Of a stretch of DNA of 64,000 nt, positions 25,264-33,018 are shown in pieces; position 1 is the first letter of the stretch; the number at the start of each line of letters is the position of its first letter. Below the pieces are notes generated by a model, which ran no database searches, was not told the origin of the DNA, and was given only the letters and a program-made list of their open reading frames with translations. The position numbers were made by a program, and so were the translations under genes. The DNA is from an uncultured Clostridia bacterium (lineage in GTDB: Bacteria; Bacillota; Clostridia; TANB77; CAG-508): assembly GCA_949045875.1 (NCBI GenBank), contig CARPYP010000009.1, forward strand, positions 1 through 64,000, given 5' to 3'.

Positions 25264-27051
25264 ATGTTAAAATATAACAATGAGATAATAGACGAAGTTA
25301 GAATCAGTAATAATATTTTAGATGTCGTATCACAATATGTTATATTAAAAAGAAGTGGCAGAAATTACTCTGGACTATGTCCATTTCACAAAGAAAAATC
25401 GCCATCTTTTTATGTTTCTCCAGACAAGCAAATATTTCATTGCTTTGGGTGTGGAGAAGGAGGAGACGTATTAGGATTTATAAGAAAAATTGAAAACATC
25501 AGTTTTAAAGAAGCGGTGGAAACTTTAGCAGAAAGAGCAAATATAAAATTACCAATCTTAGTAAACAGTGAAAAAGATGAAAAAATACAAAACTTAAAAA
25601 ACAAAGTATATCAAATAAATGAAATAGCATCAGAATTTTATCAAAAAAACCTACTAAATCCAAACTCTAAAATGGCACAAGACTATGTAAAAAAAAGAAA
25701 AATGGACATGTATACATTAAAAACTTTTGGAATAGGATTTGCAGGAAATTTTGATGAACTCTATCAGGAACTAAAGAAAAGAGAATTTAATGATGAAGAA
25801 ATACTAGCCTCTAAACTTGTACTTAAATCCGAAAAAACAGGGAAAATGTATGATGCATTTAGAAACAGATTAATGTTTACAATAAAGGATATAAAAGATA
25901 GAATAATTGCTTTTGGAGGAAGAGCATTAGACGATAGCAAACCAAAATACATAAATTCACCAGACACAGTAGTATATAATAAAGGAAGACATTTATTTGC
26001 AATGAACATAGCAAAAAAATGTGGAGAAAAAACAATAATGCTAGTAGAAGGATATATGGACACAATATCATTACATCAAAGAGGAGTACATAATGTAGTA
26101 GCATCTCTTGGAACTGCATTAACAGAACACCAAGGAAGACTTTTAAATGGATTTGAAAAGATAATAATAGGTTATGACTCAGACTCCGCAGGACAAGGAG
26201 CAACAGCAAGAAGTCTAGAAATATTACAAACTCTAAGATTTGATATAAGGATATTGCAGTTAACAGGAGCAAAAGACCCAGATGAATACATTGTAAAATA
26301 TGGTTCTAGTCAAATAAAAAAAGCAATGGAAAATTCAATATCATTAGTAGAATTTAAAGTAAAAAAGTTAAAAGAAAGCTTAGATTTAGAAAATGTTAGT
26401 GATAAAATAAAATTCTTAAATGAACTTAGTAAAATAATATTGCAAGTAGACAATGACATAGAAAAAGAAATATATATAAGTAAATTTTCAGAACAATACA
26501 AAGTATCGAAAGAAGCAATATATGCACAATTAAATAAATTGCAATATGCTATGAATCAAGGAAATAAAATATTAGAAAAAACAAATGCAATAAAAAGAGA
26601 GCCTTCTAAAGAAAGACAAGAAAATCTTGAAAAAGAAACTATCAGAGAGAATTTAATAATTTCCATATTATTAAATAATAATAAAGACGATTTTGAAAAA
26701 ATAAGAAATGTAATAAATATAGAAGACTTTAAAAATGAAAAAAATAGAAAAATTGCGGAAAAACTGTATGAACAGTTTGAAAAAGGAAATATTAATAATG
26801 TAATGGACTTATTTGAAGAAGATGAAATTATTAATCATATTACATATATAATGTCTACAGAATTTGAAATTACCGATATCAAAAAAACTAAAAAAGCAAT
26901 AGAAGATGTTTTAAATAAAATTGAAATGGAAAAATTGCATAATAGAAAAAGTGAAGTTTTAAAAAAGCTAGCAAGTAGCAATCTTTCAAGTGAGGAATCA
27001 TCAGAACTGATGAATGAATTAAATTCAATTACTATAAGGCTAAAAAAATGA
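25264..27051 (+). CDS. dnaG: DNA primase
   Basis: DnaG makes RNA primers at the replication fork. The N-terminal zinc ribbon is intact ('C-P-F-H-K-E-K-S-P-S-F', then 'F-H-C-F-G-C-G-E-G-G-D'), the RNA polymerase core follows, with the Toprim motifs 'V-E-G-Y-M-D' and 'G-Y-D-S-D-S-A-G' at about residues 260-310, and a C-terminal helicase-interaction region. The 595 residues match the family. dnaG and rpoD are adjacent (16 bases apart), the conserved macromolecular-synthesis arrangement. AAGAAAGG lies upstream. A TGTCGAA (25220-25226), identical to a core 0A box, stands 38 bases before the start. Confidence 0.97.
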   Translation: MLKYNNEIIDEVRISNNILDVVSQYVILKRSGRNYSGLCPFHKEKSPSFYVSPDKQIFHCFGCGEGGDVLGFIRKIENISFKEAVETLAERANIKLPILVNSEKDEKIQNLKNKVYQINEIASEFYQKNLLNPNSKMAQDYVKKRKMDMYTLKTFGIGFAGNFDELYQELKKREFNDEEILASKLVLKSEKTGKMYDAFRNRLMFTIKDIKDRIIAFGGRALDDSKPKYINSPDTVVYNKGRHLFAMNIAKKCGEKTIMLVEGYMDTISLHQRGVHNVVASLGTALTEHQGRLLNGFEKIIIGYDSDSAGQGATARSLEILQTLRFDIRILQLTGAKDPDEYIVKYGSSQIKKAMENSISLVEFKVKKLKESLDLENVSDKIKFLNELSKIILQVDNDIEKEIYISKFSEQYKVSKEAIYAQLNKLQYAMNQGNKILEKTNAIKREPSKERQENLEKETIRENLIISILLNNNKDDFEKIRNVINIEDFKNEKNRKIAEKLYEQFEKGNINNVMDLFEEDEIINHITYIMSTEFEITDIKKTKKAIEDVLNKIEMEKLHNRKSEVLKKLASSNLSSEESSELMNELNSITIRLKK

Positions 27052-27067
27052 GAGGAAGGAAAAAATA

Positions 27068-28198
27068 ATGAGTAAAAAAGAGGAAATAAATAAAGAAGAA
27101 ACTGAAATAAAAGACCAAAGCTCAAAAGAAAAAGTCGAAGATATATTAGAAAAAGCAAAGAAAAAAGGTGGAATGACATATGGAGAATTAGCATCAGAAT
27201 TAGAAGATGTCAATCCAGATCAAATTGATAAAGTTTTTGATGCCTTTGAAAAAAGTGGAGTAGATTTATTAGATAGTGATTTTGATGAAGAACCTGACAT
27301 AGAAGACTTAAATGATGTAGAAGAAGTTACAATAGAAGAGATGAATAATGTAACAGATTTTGAAGGAATTAGTGTTGATGATCCAGTAAGAATGTATTTA
27401 AGAGAAATAGGAAAAATTCCACTATTAAACTATGAAGAAGAATTAGAACTCGCGAAAAGAATCTTAGATGGAGATGAAGAAGCGAAAAGGAAACTATCAG
27501 AATCAAATTTAAGATTAGTTGTAAGTATAGCGAAAAAATACCTTGGACGTGGAATGTTATTTTTAGACTTAATACAAGAGGGAAATATGGGATTAATAAA
27601 AGCAGTAGAAAAATTCGATTATACAAAAGGATACAAATTTAGTACTTATGCAACATGGTGGATAAGACAAGCAATAACAAGAGCGATAGCAGATCAAGCA
27701 AGAACCATAAGAATACCAGTACACATGGTAGAAACAATTAATAAGCTAATTCGTACATCTAGACATTTACTACAACAATTAGGGAGAGAGCCAATGCCAG
27801 AAGAGCTAGCAAAAGAATTAGACATGCCAATAGACAAAGTGATGGAAATACAAAAGATAGCACAAGACCCAGTATCACTTGAAACACCAATAGGGGAAGA
27901 AGATGACAGCCATTTAGGAGACTTTATACAAGATGATGATTCACCAGCGCCACATGATTCTGCTGCATATACATTATTAAAAGAGCAATTAGAGGAAGTA
28001 ATGAATACATTAACGCAAAGAGAGGCAAAAGTATTAAGACTAAGATTTGGATTAGATGATGGAAAAGCAAGAACATTAGAAGAAGTAGGAAGAGAATTTG
28101 ATGTAACAAGAGAAAGAATAAGACAAATAGAAGCAAAAGCATTAAGAAAATTAAGACATCCAAGTAGAAGTAGGAAATTAAAAGATTATATGAACTAA
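27068..28198 (+). CDS. rpoD: Primary RNA polymerase sigma factor (SigA/RpoD)
   Basis: This is the housekeeping sigma factor. Region 1.1 is short and acidic, region 1.2 begins 'D-P-V-R-M-Y-L-R-E-I-G', regions 2.3-2.4 contain the RpoD-box 'Y-K-F-S-T-Y-A-T-W-W-I-R-Q-A-I-T-R-A', and region 4.2 ends 'T-R-E-R-I-R-Q-I-E-A-K-A-L-R-K-L-R'. The 376 residues fit Firmicute SigA. It is translated directly after dnaG with GGAAGG upstream, as one operon. Confidence 0.98.
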   Translation: MSKKEEINKEETEIKDQSSKEKVEDILEKAKKKGGMTYGELASELEDVNPDQIDKVFDAFEKSGVDLLDSDFDEEPDIEDLNDVEEVTIEEMNNVTDFEGISVDDPVRMYLREIGKIPLLNYEEELELAKRILDGDEEAKRKLSESNLRLVVSIAKKYLGRGMLFLDLIQEGNMGLIKAVEKFDYTKGYKFSTYATWWIRQAITRAIADQARTIRIPVHMVETINKLIRTSRHLLQQLGREPMPEELAKELDMPIDKVMEIQKIAQDPVSLETPIGEEDDSHLGDFIQDDDSPAPHDSAAYTLLKEQLEEVMNTLTQREAKVLRLRFGLDDGKARTLEEVGREFDVTRERIRQIEAKALRKLRHPSRSRKLKDYMN

Positions 28199-28324
28199 TT
28201 ATATAAAATATTGATTTTGTATTTCTATAACAGTAGAGATAAAAGAGTATAAAAATTCATTCGCTAAAAATCTTATCAAACCCCTTAGTTATAAAAGCAA
28301 AATAAGGAAGGAATGAGAATAAAT

Positions 28325-28687
28325 ATGAGTTATGTAGAAAGAGAAGAAGAAGAAAAAAGAATAAAAAAACAGGAACGATTAAAACTAGAAAATCCAATAA
28401 AAACAATGCTTATAGAAGACACAACAGTAGAAACTGCTCAAGATATAATAGACAGAGACACAGACTCAGCAAGAAGAAATGAATTTAAAAAAGCGGAAGA
28501 AATATTACAAGCATTAGAGCCAGAAGAAAACAAAAAAAAGAAAAGCAAAAAATCAAAAGAAAAAGAAGAATTTGATAAAAACCTTGCATTTATTAAGCAA
28601 AATCAATTATTGGGGAAAGAAATACAAGAGAAGAATAAACAGAAAGAACAACAAAGAGAACATAAACAGATGGAACGAGGAGAATAA
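28325..28687 (+). CDS. Highly charged coiled-coil protein of unknown function
   Basis: The 120-residue protein is almost entirely Lys/Glu/Gln/Arg, with predicted continuous helix and no membrane segment. It is probably cytoplasmic; I recognise no family. Two in-frame ATGs compete (28313, 28325); AAGGAAGG at 28306-28313 overlaps the first, so 28325 is preferred. It follows rpoD after ~125 bases and precedes a tRNA gene. Confidence 0.6.
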   Translation: MSYVEREEEEKRIKKQERLKLENPIKTMLIEDTTVETAQDIIDRDTDSARRNEFKKAEEILQALEPEENKKKKSKKSKEKEEFDKNLAFIKQNQLLGKEIQEKNKQKEQQREHKQMERGE

Positions 28688-28700
28688 TTTTGAAAAAATC

Positions 28701-28729
28701 TTGACAAATAAAAAAAAAACGGGTATACT
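28701..28729 (+). promoter_or_regulatory. Promoter of the tRNA-Met gene
   Basis: TTGACA (28701-28706) and TATACT (28724-28729) are 17 bases apart and end 15 bases before the tRNA 5' end. Confidence 0.88.
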
Positions 28730-28744
28730 ATTAAAGTACTTTAT

Positions 28745-28821
28745 GGCGATGTAGCTCAGTTGGCTAGAGCATTCGGTTCATACCCGAAGTGTCGAGAGTT
28801 CGAATCTCCCCATCGCTACCA
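28745..28821 (+). tRNA. tRNA-Met (CAT), elongator type
   Basis: The full cloverleaf is visible: acceptor stem GGCGATG with CATCGCT (G-T first pair), D arm GCTC...GAGC, anticodon stem TTCGG/CCGAA with loop TTCATAC (anticodon CAT), variable loop, T arm with TTCGAAT, discriminator A and encoded CCA. The first pair G-T and overall sequence resemble elongator tRNA-Met of Clostridia; tRNA-Ile2 (lysidine) also has CAT but differs in acceptor identity. Confidence 0.95.
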
Positions 28822-28831
28822 AGGAATAAAA

Positions 28832-28874
28832 ACCGTACAAGTATTGAAATATCAGTATTTGTACGGTGTTTTAT
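28832..28874 (+). terminator. Terminator after tRNA-Met
   Basis: ACCGTACAA (28832-28840) pairs with TTGTACGGT (28859-28867) and is followed by GTTTTATTTT. An imperfect inner stem extends it. Confidence 0.8.
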
Positions 28875-28899
28875 TTTCACAATTAATGCAATAGCATTT

Positions 28900-29010
28900 T
28901 TAGTTTATTTTTTCTAATTCTTGAGCAATTTCTTTAATTTATTTTTATAATATACCTTTTTGAATAATTTGTCTTTCTTGTAAAGTTAAATTAGTATTAT
29001 CATATTTCAT
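28900..29010 (-). pseudogene. Possible relic of a transposase-type helix-turn-helix
   Basis: On the minus strand the frame from the ATG at 29010 reads 'M-K-Y-D-N-T-N-L-T-L-Q-E-R-Q-I-I-Q-K-G-I', then two stop codons, then 'I-K-E-I-A-Q-E-L-E-K-I-N' in the same frame. This resembles the N-terminal HTH of IS30-like transposases or Mor/HTH_38-type proteins. It is the only coding-like trace I see in the 389-base gap 28822-29210. Confidence 0.35.
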
Positions 29011-29126
29011 AATTACAACATCATTTTGTAATCAGAAGCATTCCATAATACTATTATACCAAAAAGGAACTTAGTTCACAAATAATACTAACATGAAAAA
29101 TGTAGTACATATAGATATATTGTAGA

Positions 29127-29150
29127 TGGCTAGAGAAATCTAGTCATTTT
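29127..29150 (+). terminator. Orphan intrinsic terminator
   Basis: TGGCTAGA and TCTAGTCA enclose a GAAA tetraloop and are followed by TTTTATT. No gene on the plus strand ends here, so it may terminate read-through from the tRNA or an unrecognised small RNA in 28875-29126. Confidence 0.6.
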
Positions 29151-29210
29151 ATTGCATATAAAGTAAAAATATAGTAAAATATTAATAGTCAAGAGAGGAA
29201 AATAAAAAAA

Positions 29211-29573
29211 ATGAATAAACAAATAGGAAAAGTAACAAATAAAATCATAAAAATATTAAATTTAGATTACAATAAAGAAGAACCGATTTTTATAGGAGAA
29301 GCCAATTTACTTCATATGAGAGAAGAACACCCAAAGGACTTTGAAAAGTACGGAGCAAATATAGAAGAAATTATAAAAAATCCTACATATCTAGCAAGAA
29401 ATGAAAAGAAGAAGTCTATAGAGTTTATCAAAGAATATAAAGTAGACAATGATTTTGTTCTTGTAGCAGTAAGAGTTAGTAAAAACAATGTGCATTTTGC
29501 AAGAACGATGTATGTTATGTCTGATGAAAAGGTAGAAAAATATTTTAAACATAATTATTTTTATAAATTTTAA
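29211..29573 (+). CDS. PBECR-like nuclease-domain protein (candidate toxin)
   Basis: The 120-residue protein has 'H-M-R-E-E-H-P-K-D-F' followed by 'P-T-Y-L', a strand with 'F-V-L-V-A-V-R-V-S' and 'V-H-F-A-R-T-M-Y-V'. This order resembles the PBECR (phage Barnase-EndoU-ColicinE5/D-RelE) nuclease family, usually found as C-terminal domains of phage head-morphogenesis or toxin proteins. Here it stands alone. If the assignment holds it would be an RNase-like effector; no obvious antitoxin gene is adjacent, but a structured RNA follows within 40 bases. GAGAGGAAA precedes the ATG. Confidence 0.6.
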   Translation: MNKQIGKVTNKIIKILNLDYNKEEPIFIGEANLLHMREEHPKDFEKYGANIEEIIKNPTYLARNEKKKSIEFIKEYKVDNDFVLVAVRVSKNNVHFARTMYVMSDEKVEKYFKHNYFYKF

Positions 29574-29576
29574 TAC

Positions 29577-29605
29577 TTGCAAAAAATAAAAAGGTATGTT
29601 ATTAT
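29577..29605 (+). promoter_or_regulatory. Promoter of the structured RNA
   Basis: TTGCAA (29577-29582) and TATTAT (29600-29605) are separated by 17 bases, pointing to a transcript beginning near 29612. Confidence 0.55.
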
Positions 29606-29611
29606 TATATT

Positions 29612-29757
29612 AACATATAATAATTAAGAAAGTTTCTGAGGACGGAACTGGTAGCCGTAGCCCATCGAAAGATGTAGGAGATGTGGGAGTACCACCCCAC
29701 CTAAACTTTCTTGACTAATAGAGGTAGATTAATTAATTTTAGTTTACCTCTGTTTTA
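29612..29757 (+). ncRNA. Unassigned structured RNA with terminator and possible kissing loop
   Basis: An outer 10-bp stem (29626-29635 with 29703-29712) encloses three hairpins: ACGG/CCGT at 29642-29658, CATC-GAAA-GATG at 29663-29674 and GTGGG/CCCAC at 29683-29700. The loop of the first contains TGGTA (29649-29653) and the loop of the third TACCA (29690-29694), perfectly complementary, so a kissing interaction is possible. A terminator (29720-29726 with 29745-29751, then GTTTTATTT) follows. It has no reading frame. I do not recognise the family; it might be a small RNA, a self-standing riboswitch-like domain or an RNA antitoxin. Confidence 0.65.
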
Positions 29758-29760
29758 TTT

Positions 29761-29805
29761 ATTCGACAGCTTTCGACACAAATATTTTACATAATATGCT
29801 ATAAT
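29761..29805 (+). promoter_or_regulatory. Candidate Spo0A-activated promoter with tandem 0A boxes
   Basis: ATTCGACA (29761-29768) and TTTCGACA (29771-29778) are two 0A boxes (reverse complement TGTCGAA) exactly 10 bases apart, followed after 21 bases by TATAAT (29800-29805). One-turn tandem boxes over a displaced -35 are the hallmark of spoIIG-type promoters (family knowledge). The 5' untranslated region to 29978 contains a GC-rich hairpin-forming stretch (29835-29876). Confidence 0.6.
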
Positions 29806-29978
29806 TATATTAAGAGAGCAGAACTGTAAGAAAATATTATAATGGGGGACTAGCTTACCTCCCTTCGGAGTTGGGACAAAAACATTATACAACTTTATCT
29901 TCTATATATTTTAACTTTCTATAAATCTATTATTATAAAAATGCAAAATATGGCAATACTTATTAGTAGGTGAGAAAA

Positions 29979-31106
29979 ATGAAGATGTATAGAAAAGTAC
30001 ATAATGAAAATTATATTAGTAAAGTTTTATTAAAAATAATAGGTACATTTATAGTAGCAACGATAAGTATTGTTTTGTATGATATGTATATAAATATAAA
30101 TGTAGAAAGACCTCCTATTGTGAGTGGAGGAACAATTGCTTCTACAGAAGAAACAAAAACGGAAAAAGATATATGTGATACATTAGAGAATGTTTCTAAT
30201 ACAGTTGTTGGAATCTCAAAATTGCAAAGTACAGATGCGACATTTTTTTCTTTAGATGCTATAGAGACTTATAATTTAGGAACAGGAGTTATAGTTTCAA
30301 AAGAAGGATATGTATTAACCAATTACCATGTTAGTGGGAAAAAATCATCTAAGTGCTATGTGACATTGGAAGACAAAAAAGAGTATACAGCTCAGGTAAT
30401 TTGGACAGATGAAAACTTAGATTTAAGTGTTCTAAAGATAAATACTAATATAGAATTTAACTATGCAAAGTTAGGGGATTCAGATTCCCTAAGAATTGGG
30501 CAAGGAGTGTATGCAATAGGAAATCCATTAGGTGCTGAGTTTCAGAAAACAGTAACATCTGGAATAATAAGTGCATTAGATAGAACTATAAAGATAGAAG
30601 ATGAGAATAAAAGTTCATACATGGAAGATTTAGTTCAAACAGATGCATCTATAAACTCAGGAAATAGTGGGGGACCACTAATTGATAAAGAAGGGAATGT
30701 AATAGGAATAACTACTGTAAAAATAAAAGATGCAGAAGGAATTGGATTTGCTATTCCTATTAATATAGTAAAACCTATAATTGAAAAATTAGAAGAAATT
30801 GGAAAATTTGAAGAAGCAAGTTTAGGTGTATATGTATATGATAGGGAGGCAATTCAATATATAAATTCTTCTCTAAATTTTGAATATGGAGTATATGTTA
30901 CAGAAGTAATATCAGAAGGTGCAGCTAAACTAGCAGGTATAAGGGTAGGAGATATTATAGAAAAGATAGATGGAATAAAATTAAACAAAATTAATGATTT
31001 AAGAAAACACATATATACAAAAAATGTAAATGATGAAGTAAAATTGACAATTTTAAGAAATAAGCAGGAATTTGAGATAACTGCAAAATTAACAAAAAAA
31101 TTGTAA
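29979..31106 (+). CDS. HtrA/DegP-like membrane-anchored serine protease with PDZ domain
   Basis: One N-terminal transmembrane helix (about residues 15-37) anchors a trypsin-like domain outside the membrane. The triad is visible: His117 (N-Y-H-V), Asp148 (L-D-L-S) and Ser230 (G-N-S-G-G-P). A C-terminal PDZ domain (about 280-370) starts at 'S-L-G-V-Y-V'. The 375 residues fit HtrA of Firmicutes. The ATG at 29979 is chosen behind AGGTGAG; the GTG at 29970 overlaps that RBS. Tandem 0A boxes upstream suggest Spo0A control, which would set it apart from the second HtrA at 44985-46244. Confidence 0.93.
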   Translation: MKMYRKVHNENYISKVLLKIIGTFIVATISIVLYDMYININVERPPIVSGGTIASTEETKTEKDICDTLENVSNTVVGISKLQSTDATFFSLDAIETYNLGTGVIVSKEGYVLTNYHVSGKKSSKCYVTLEDKKEYTAQVIWTDENLDLSVLKINTNIEFNYAKLGDSDSLRIGQGVYAIGNPLGAEFQKTVTSGIISALDRTIKIEDENKSSYMEDLVQTDASINSGNSGGPLIDKEGNVIGITTVKIKDAEGIGFAIPINIVKPIIEKLEEIGKFEEASLGVYVYDREAIQYINSSLNFEYGVYVTEVISEGAAKLAGIRVGDIIEKIDGIKLNKINDLRKHIYTKNVNDEVKLTILRNKQEFEITAKLTKKL

Positions 31107-31153
31107 GTATATAAGTAAAAAACAAACTTTCACTGAATAAAAAATGAAAAATG

Positions 31154-31182
31154 TTTACAACAATTTTTATATATGATATAAT
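31154..31182 (+). promoter_or_regulatory. Vegetative promoter for the envelope gene pair
   Basis: TTTACA (31154-31159) and TATAAT (31177-31182) have a 17-base spacer, about 90 bases before the start at 31275. Confidence 0.75.
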
Positions 31183-31274
31183 TCATCCATATTGTAAAAA
31201 GAGTTAGAAGGTTGAAAAATAAATAAATTCTTTCAAATCTAAATTCATGTTTATAAGGAAGGAATGTGATTAAA

Positions 31275-32261
31275 ATGAATCAAATTCTTTACACAGTCGA
31301 AAATGAATCCGAAAAAAATAGAATAAAGAGTGTAATGCTATTTTTTGCTATAACAATTATAATATTTGGACTAATTATGGTATCAATGGGTGGATATAGA
31401 ATGGCTACAGCAAAAGTAGCAAAAGAAGAAGCAAAAGAAGCAGCAACTATACCAAAGGTTAATTTATATGAAGAAAATAATAAATTAAAAATTAGTATAA
31501 ATCATATAAGAGAAATTAAAGAAATTATATATTCATGGAATGATGGCGAAGAAATAAAATTATCTGTATATTCAGAGAACTTTAATGGAAGCCTTGAAGA
31601 AGAAATCGACATTCCAGGAGGAACAAATAAAATAAGCCTTAAAGTAATTGACTCTAAAGGAAAAACAGCAACAGCATCAGGAGAATTTACATATAAAGGA
31701 ACATATATGGATTTATCTGTAATAGATAATAAAAGTTTAAAAATAATAGTAACAGATATGTTAGGATTACAGAATGTATCATATCAATGGAATTCAGGAG
31801 AAGTATTAACAGCATATCCAACCGAAGAACATCCAGAAAGAGTAGAAATAGTTTCAGAAATACCAACTGGTCTAAATACAATAAAGATAAGAGCGGTAAA
31901 TAGAGCAAATGCTGTAGAAAATAAAGAAATGCCAGTAAAAGGAATTACTAAGCCAACAATGAAAATAAACTATAATAGTGATAGAACAATGTTAACAATA
32001 AAACTAAGTGATGACCAAGGAATAGCATCATATTCATATAAATTAAGTAATGCTCCAATATCAGAAGTTGCTGAAAATGGAAATTTAAAAGAAAACTTTA
32101 AAGAAAAATTGTCAGTAGTTACATCACAAACAAAACAAGGAAATGAACAACAATCAATAACAGAACAAGTGCCATTTGAACAAGGATTTAACTATTTGGA
32201 AGTAACTATAAGAAATATAGAAGGAGTAGAAGAAACCTTTTCAGGTTGGTGTGCAAAATAA
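31275..32261 (+). CDS. Membrane-anchored protein with Ig-like repeats, unknown function
   Basis: A transmembrane helix (about residues 22-45) is followed by an extracytoplasmic part made of three related beta-sandwich-like segments (each with a pattern like 'I-x-x-x-x-Y-x-W-N-x-G-E' or a hydrophobic strand ending in a conserved Asn/Gly turn), like bacterial Ig-type domains. No enzymatic motif is seen. It probably has a structural or binding role at the cell surface. The stop overlaps the region just before the next gene's ATG (1-base gap), so the two are translationally coupled. Confidence 0.65.
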   Translation: MNQILYTVENESEKNRIKSVMLFFAITIIIFGLIMVSMGGYRMATAKVAKEEAKEAATIPKVNLYEENNKLKISINHIREIKEIIYSWNDGEEIKLSVYSENFNGSLEEEIDIPGGTNKISLKVIDSKGKTATASGEFTYKGTYMDLSVIDNKSLKIIVTDMLGLQNVSYQWNSGEVLTAYPTEEHPERVEIVSEIPTGLNTIKIRAVNRANAVENKEMPVKGITKPTMKINYNSDRTMLTIKLSDDQGIASYSYKLSNAPISEVAENGNLKENFKEKLSVVTSQTKQGNEQQSITEQVPFEQGFNYLEVTIRNIEGVEETFSGWCAK

Positions 32262-32262
32262 T

Positions 32263-33009
32263 ATGGAAAATTTCATGAAAATAATATATATAATAGATTT
32301 CTTCTTAATATACTCCTTTGTAGGATGGGGATTAGAAAGCGTATATAAAACAATTTGTACAAAGAAACTAGTAAACAGTGGGTTTCTATATGGAACTTTT
32401 TGTCCAATATATGGAATAGGTGCATTAATAATGTACCTATTCCTAAGTATTTGTAATAATGTAATAACAGTATTTTTAACAGGATTTGTAATATTATCTA
32501 TATGGGAATATCTAGTATCATGGGGTATAGAAAAAATATTTCATGAAACCTACTGGGATTACTCAAACTATAAATTTAATATTAATGGCAGAGTATGTTT
32601 ATTAAACTCAATATTTTGGGGAGCACTAGGAGTAATATTTACATATATTGTTCATCCATTAGTACAAGCTCAAATCATAAAAGTAAATGATATATTATTA
32701 ATAATAATTACAATAGTATTAGTAATTTGTCTATTAATTGATGCAATTATAAGCATAATTAAATTAAGCAGTATATCAAAGAAATTAGAAGCAATTAGAG
32801 AAATAAGAAAAGAAATAAAAGTTAAATTACAAGAATTAAAATCAACAAAAAATGCAAAAGAATCTATACAATTAATGATAAATGATTTAAAAGAAAAAGA
32901 AATAAAATTAAAAGAAAGATTAGTCAAACAAACAGATAGAATAAGAAAAGCATTCCCAACAATGAAATCAGAAACATTTAAACAAATATCAAAATACAGA
33001 AGAAAGTAG
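32263..33009 (+). CDS. Putative ABC-transporter type IV membrane protein (CmpB/DUF1113 family)
   Basis: The N-terminal ~165 residues have four to five transmembrane helices with the family landmarks 'Y-S-F-V-G-W-G-L-E-S-V-Y', 'G-F-L-Y-G-T-F-C-P-I-Y-G-x-G-A' and 'E-Y-L-V-S-W'. The C-terminal ~80 residues form a Lys/Glu-rich cytoplasmic coiled coil. The family is named after ABC transporters but its function is not established. ATGs at 32263 and 32275 are both possible. A response-regulator gene follows 10 bases after the stop. Confidence 0.85.
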   Translation: MENFMKIIYIIDFFLIYSFVGWGLESVYKTICTKKLVNSGFLYGTFCPIYGIGALIMYLFLSICNNVITVFLTGFVILSIWEYLVSWGIEKIFHETYWDYSNYKFNINGRVCLLNSIFWGALGVIFTYIVHPLVQAQIIKVNDILLIIITIVLVICLLIDAIISIIKLSSISKKLEAIREIRKEIKVKLQELKSTKNAKESIQLMINDLKEKEIKLKERLVKQTDRIRKAFPTMKSETFKQISKYRRK

Positions 33010-33018
33010 GAGAAATAG

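Noticed and set aside
29626..29712. 5S rRNA, SRP RNA, tmRNA or HEARO RNA as identity of the structured RNA
   Set aside because: The characteristic conserved segments of 5S, SRP and tmRNA are absent. A HEARO-type RNA could not be supported because no HNH nuclease gene is adjacent and I cannot align it from memory.
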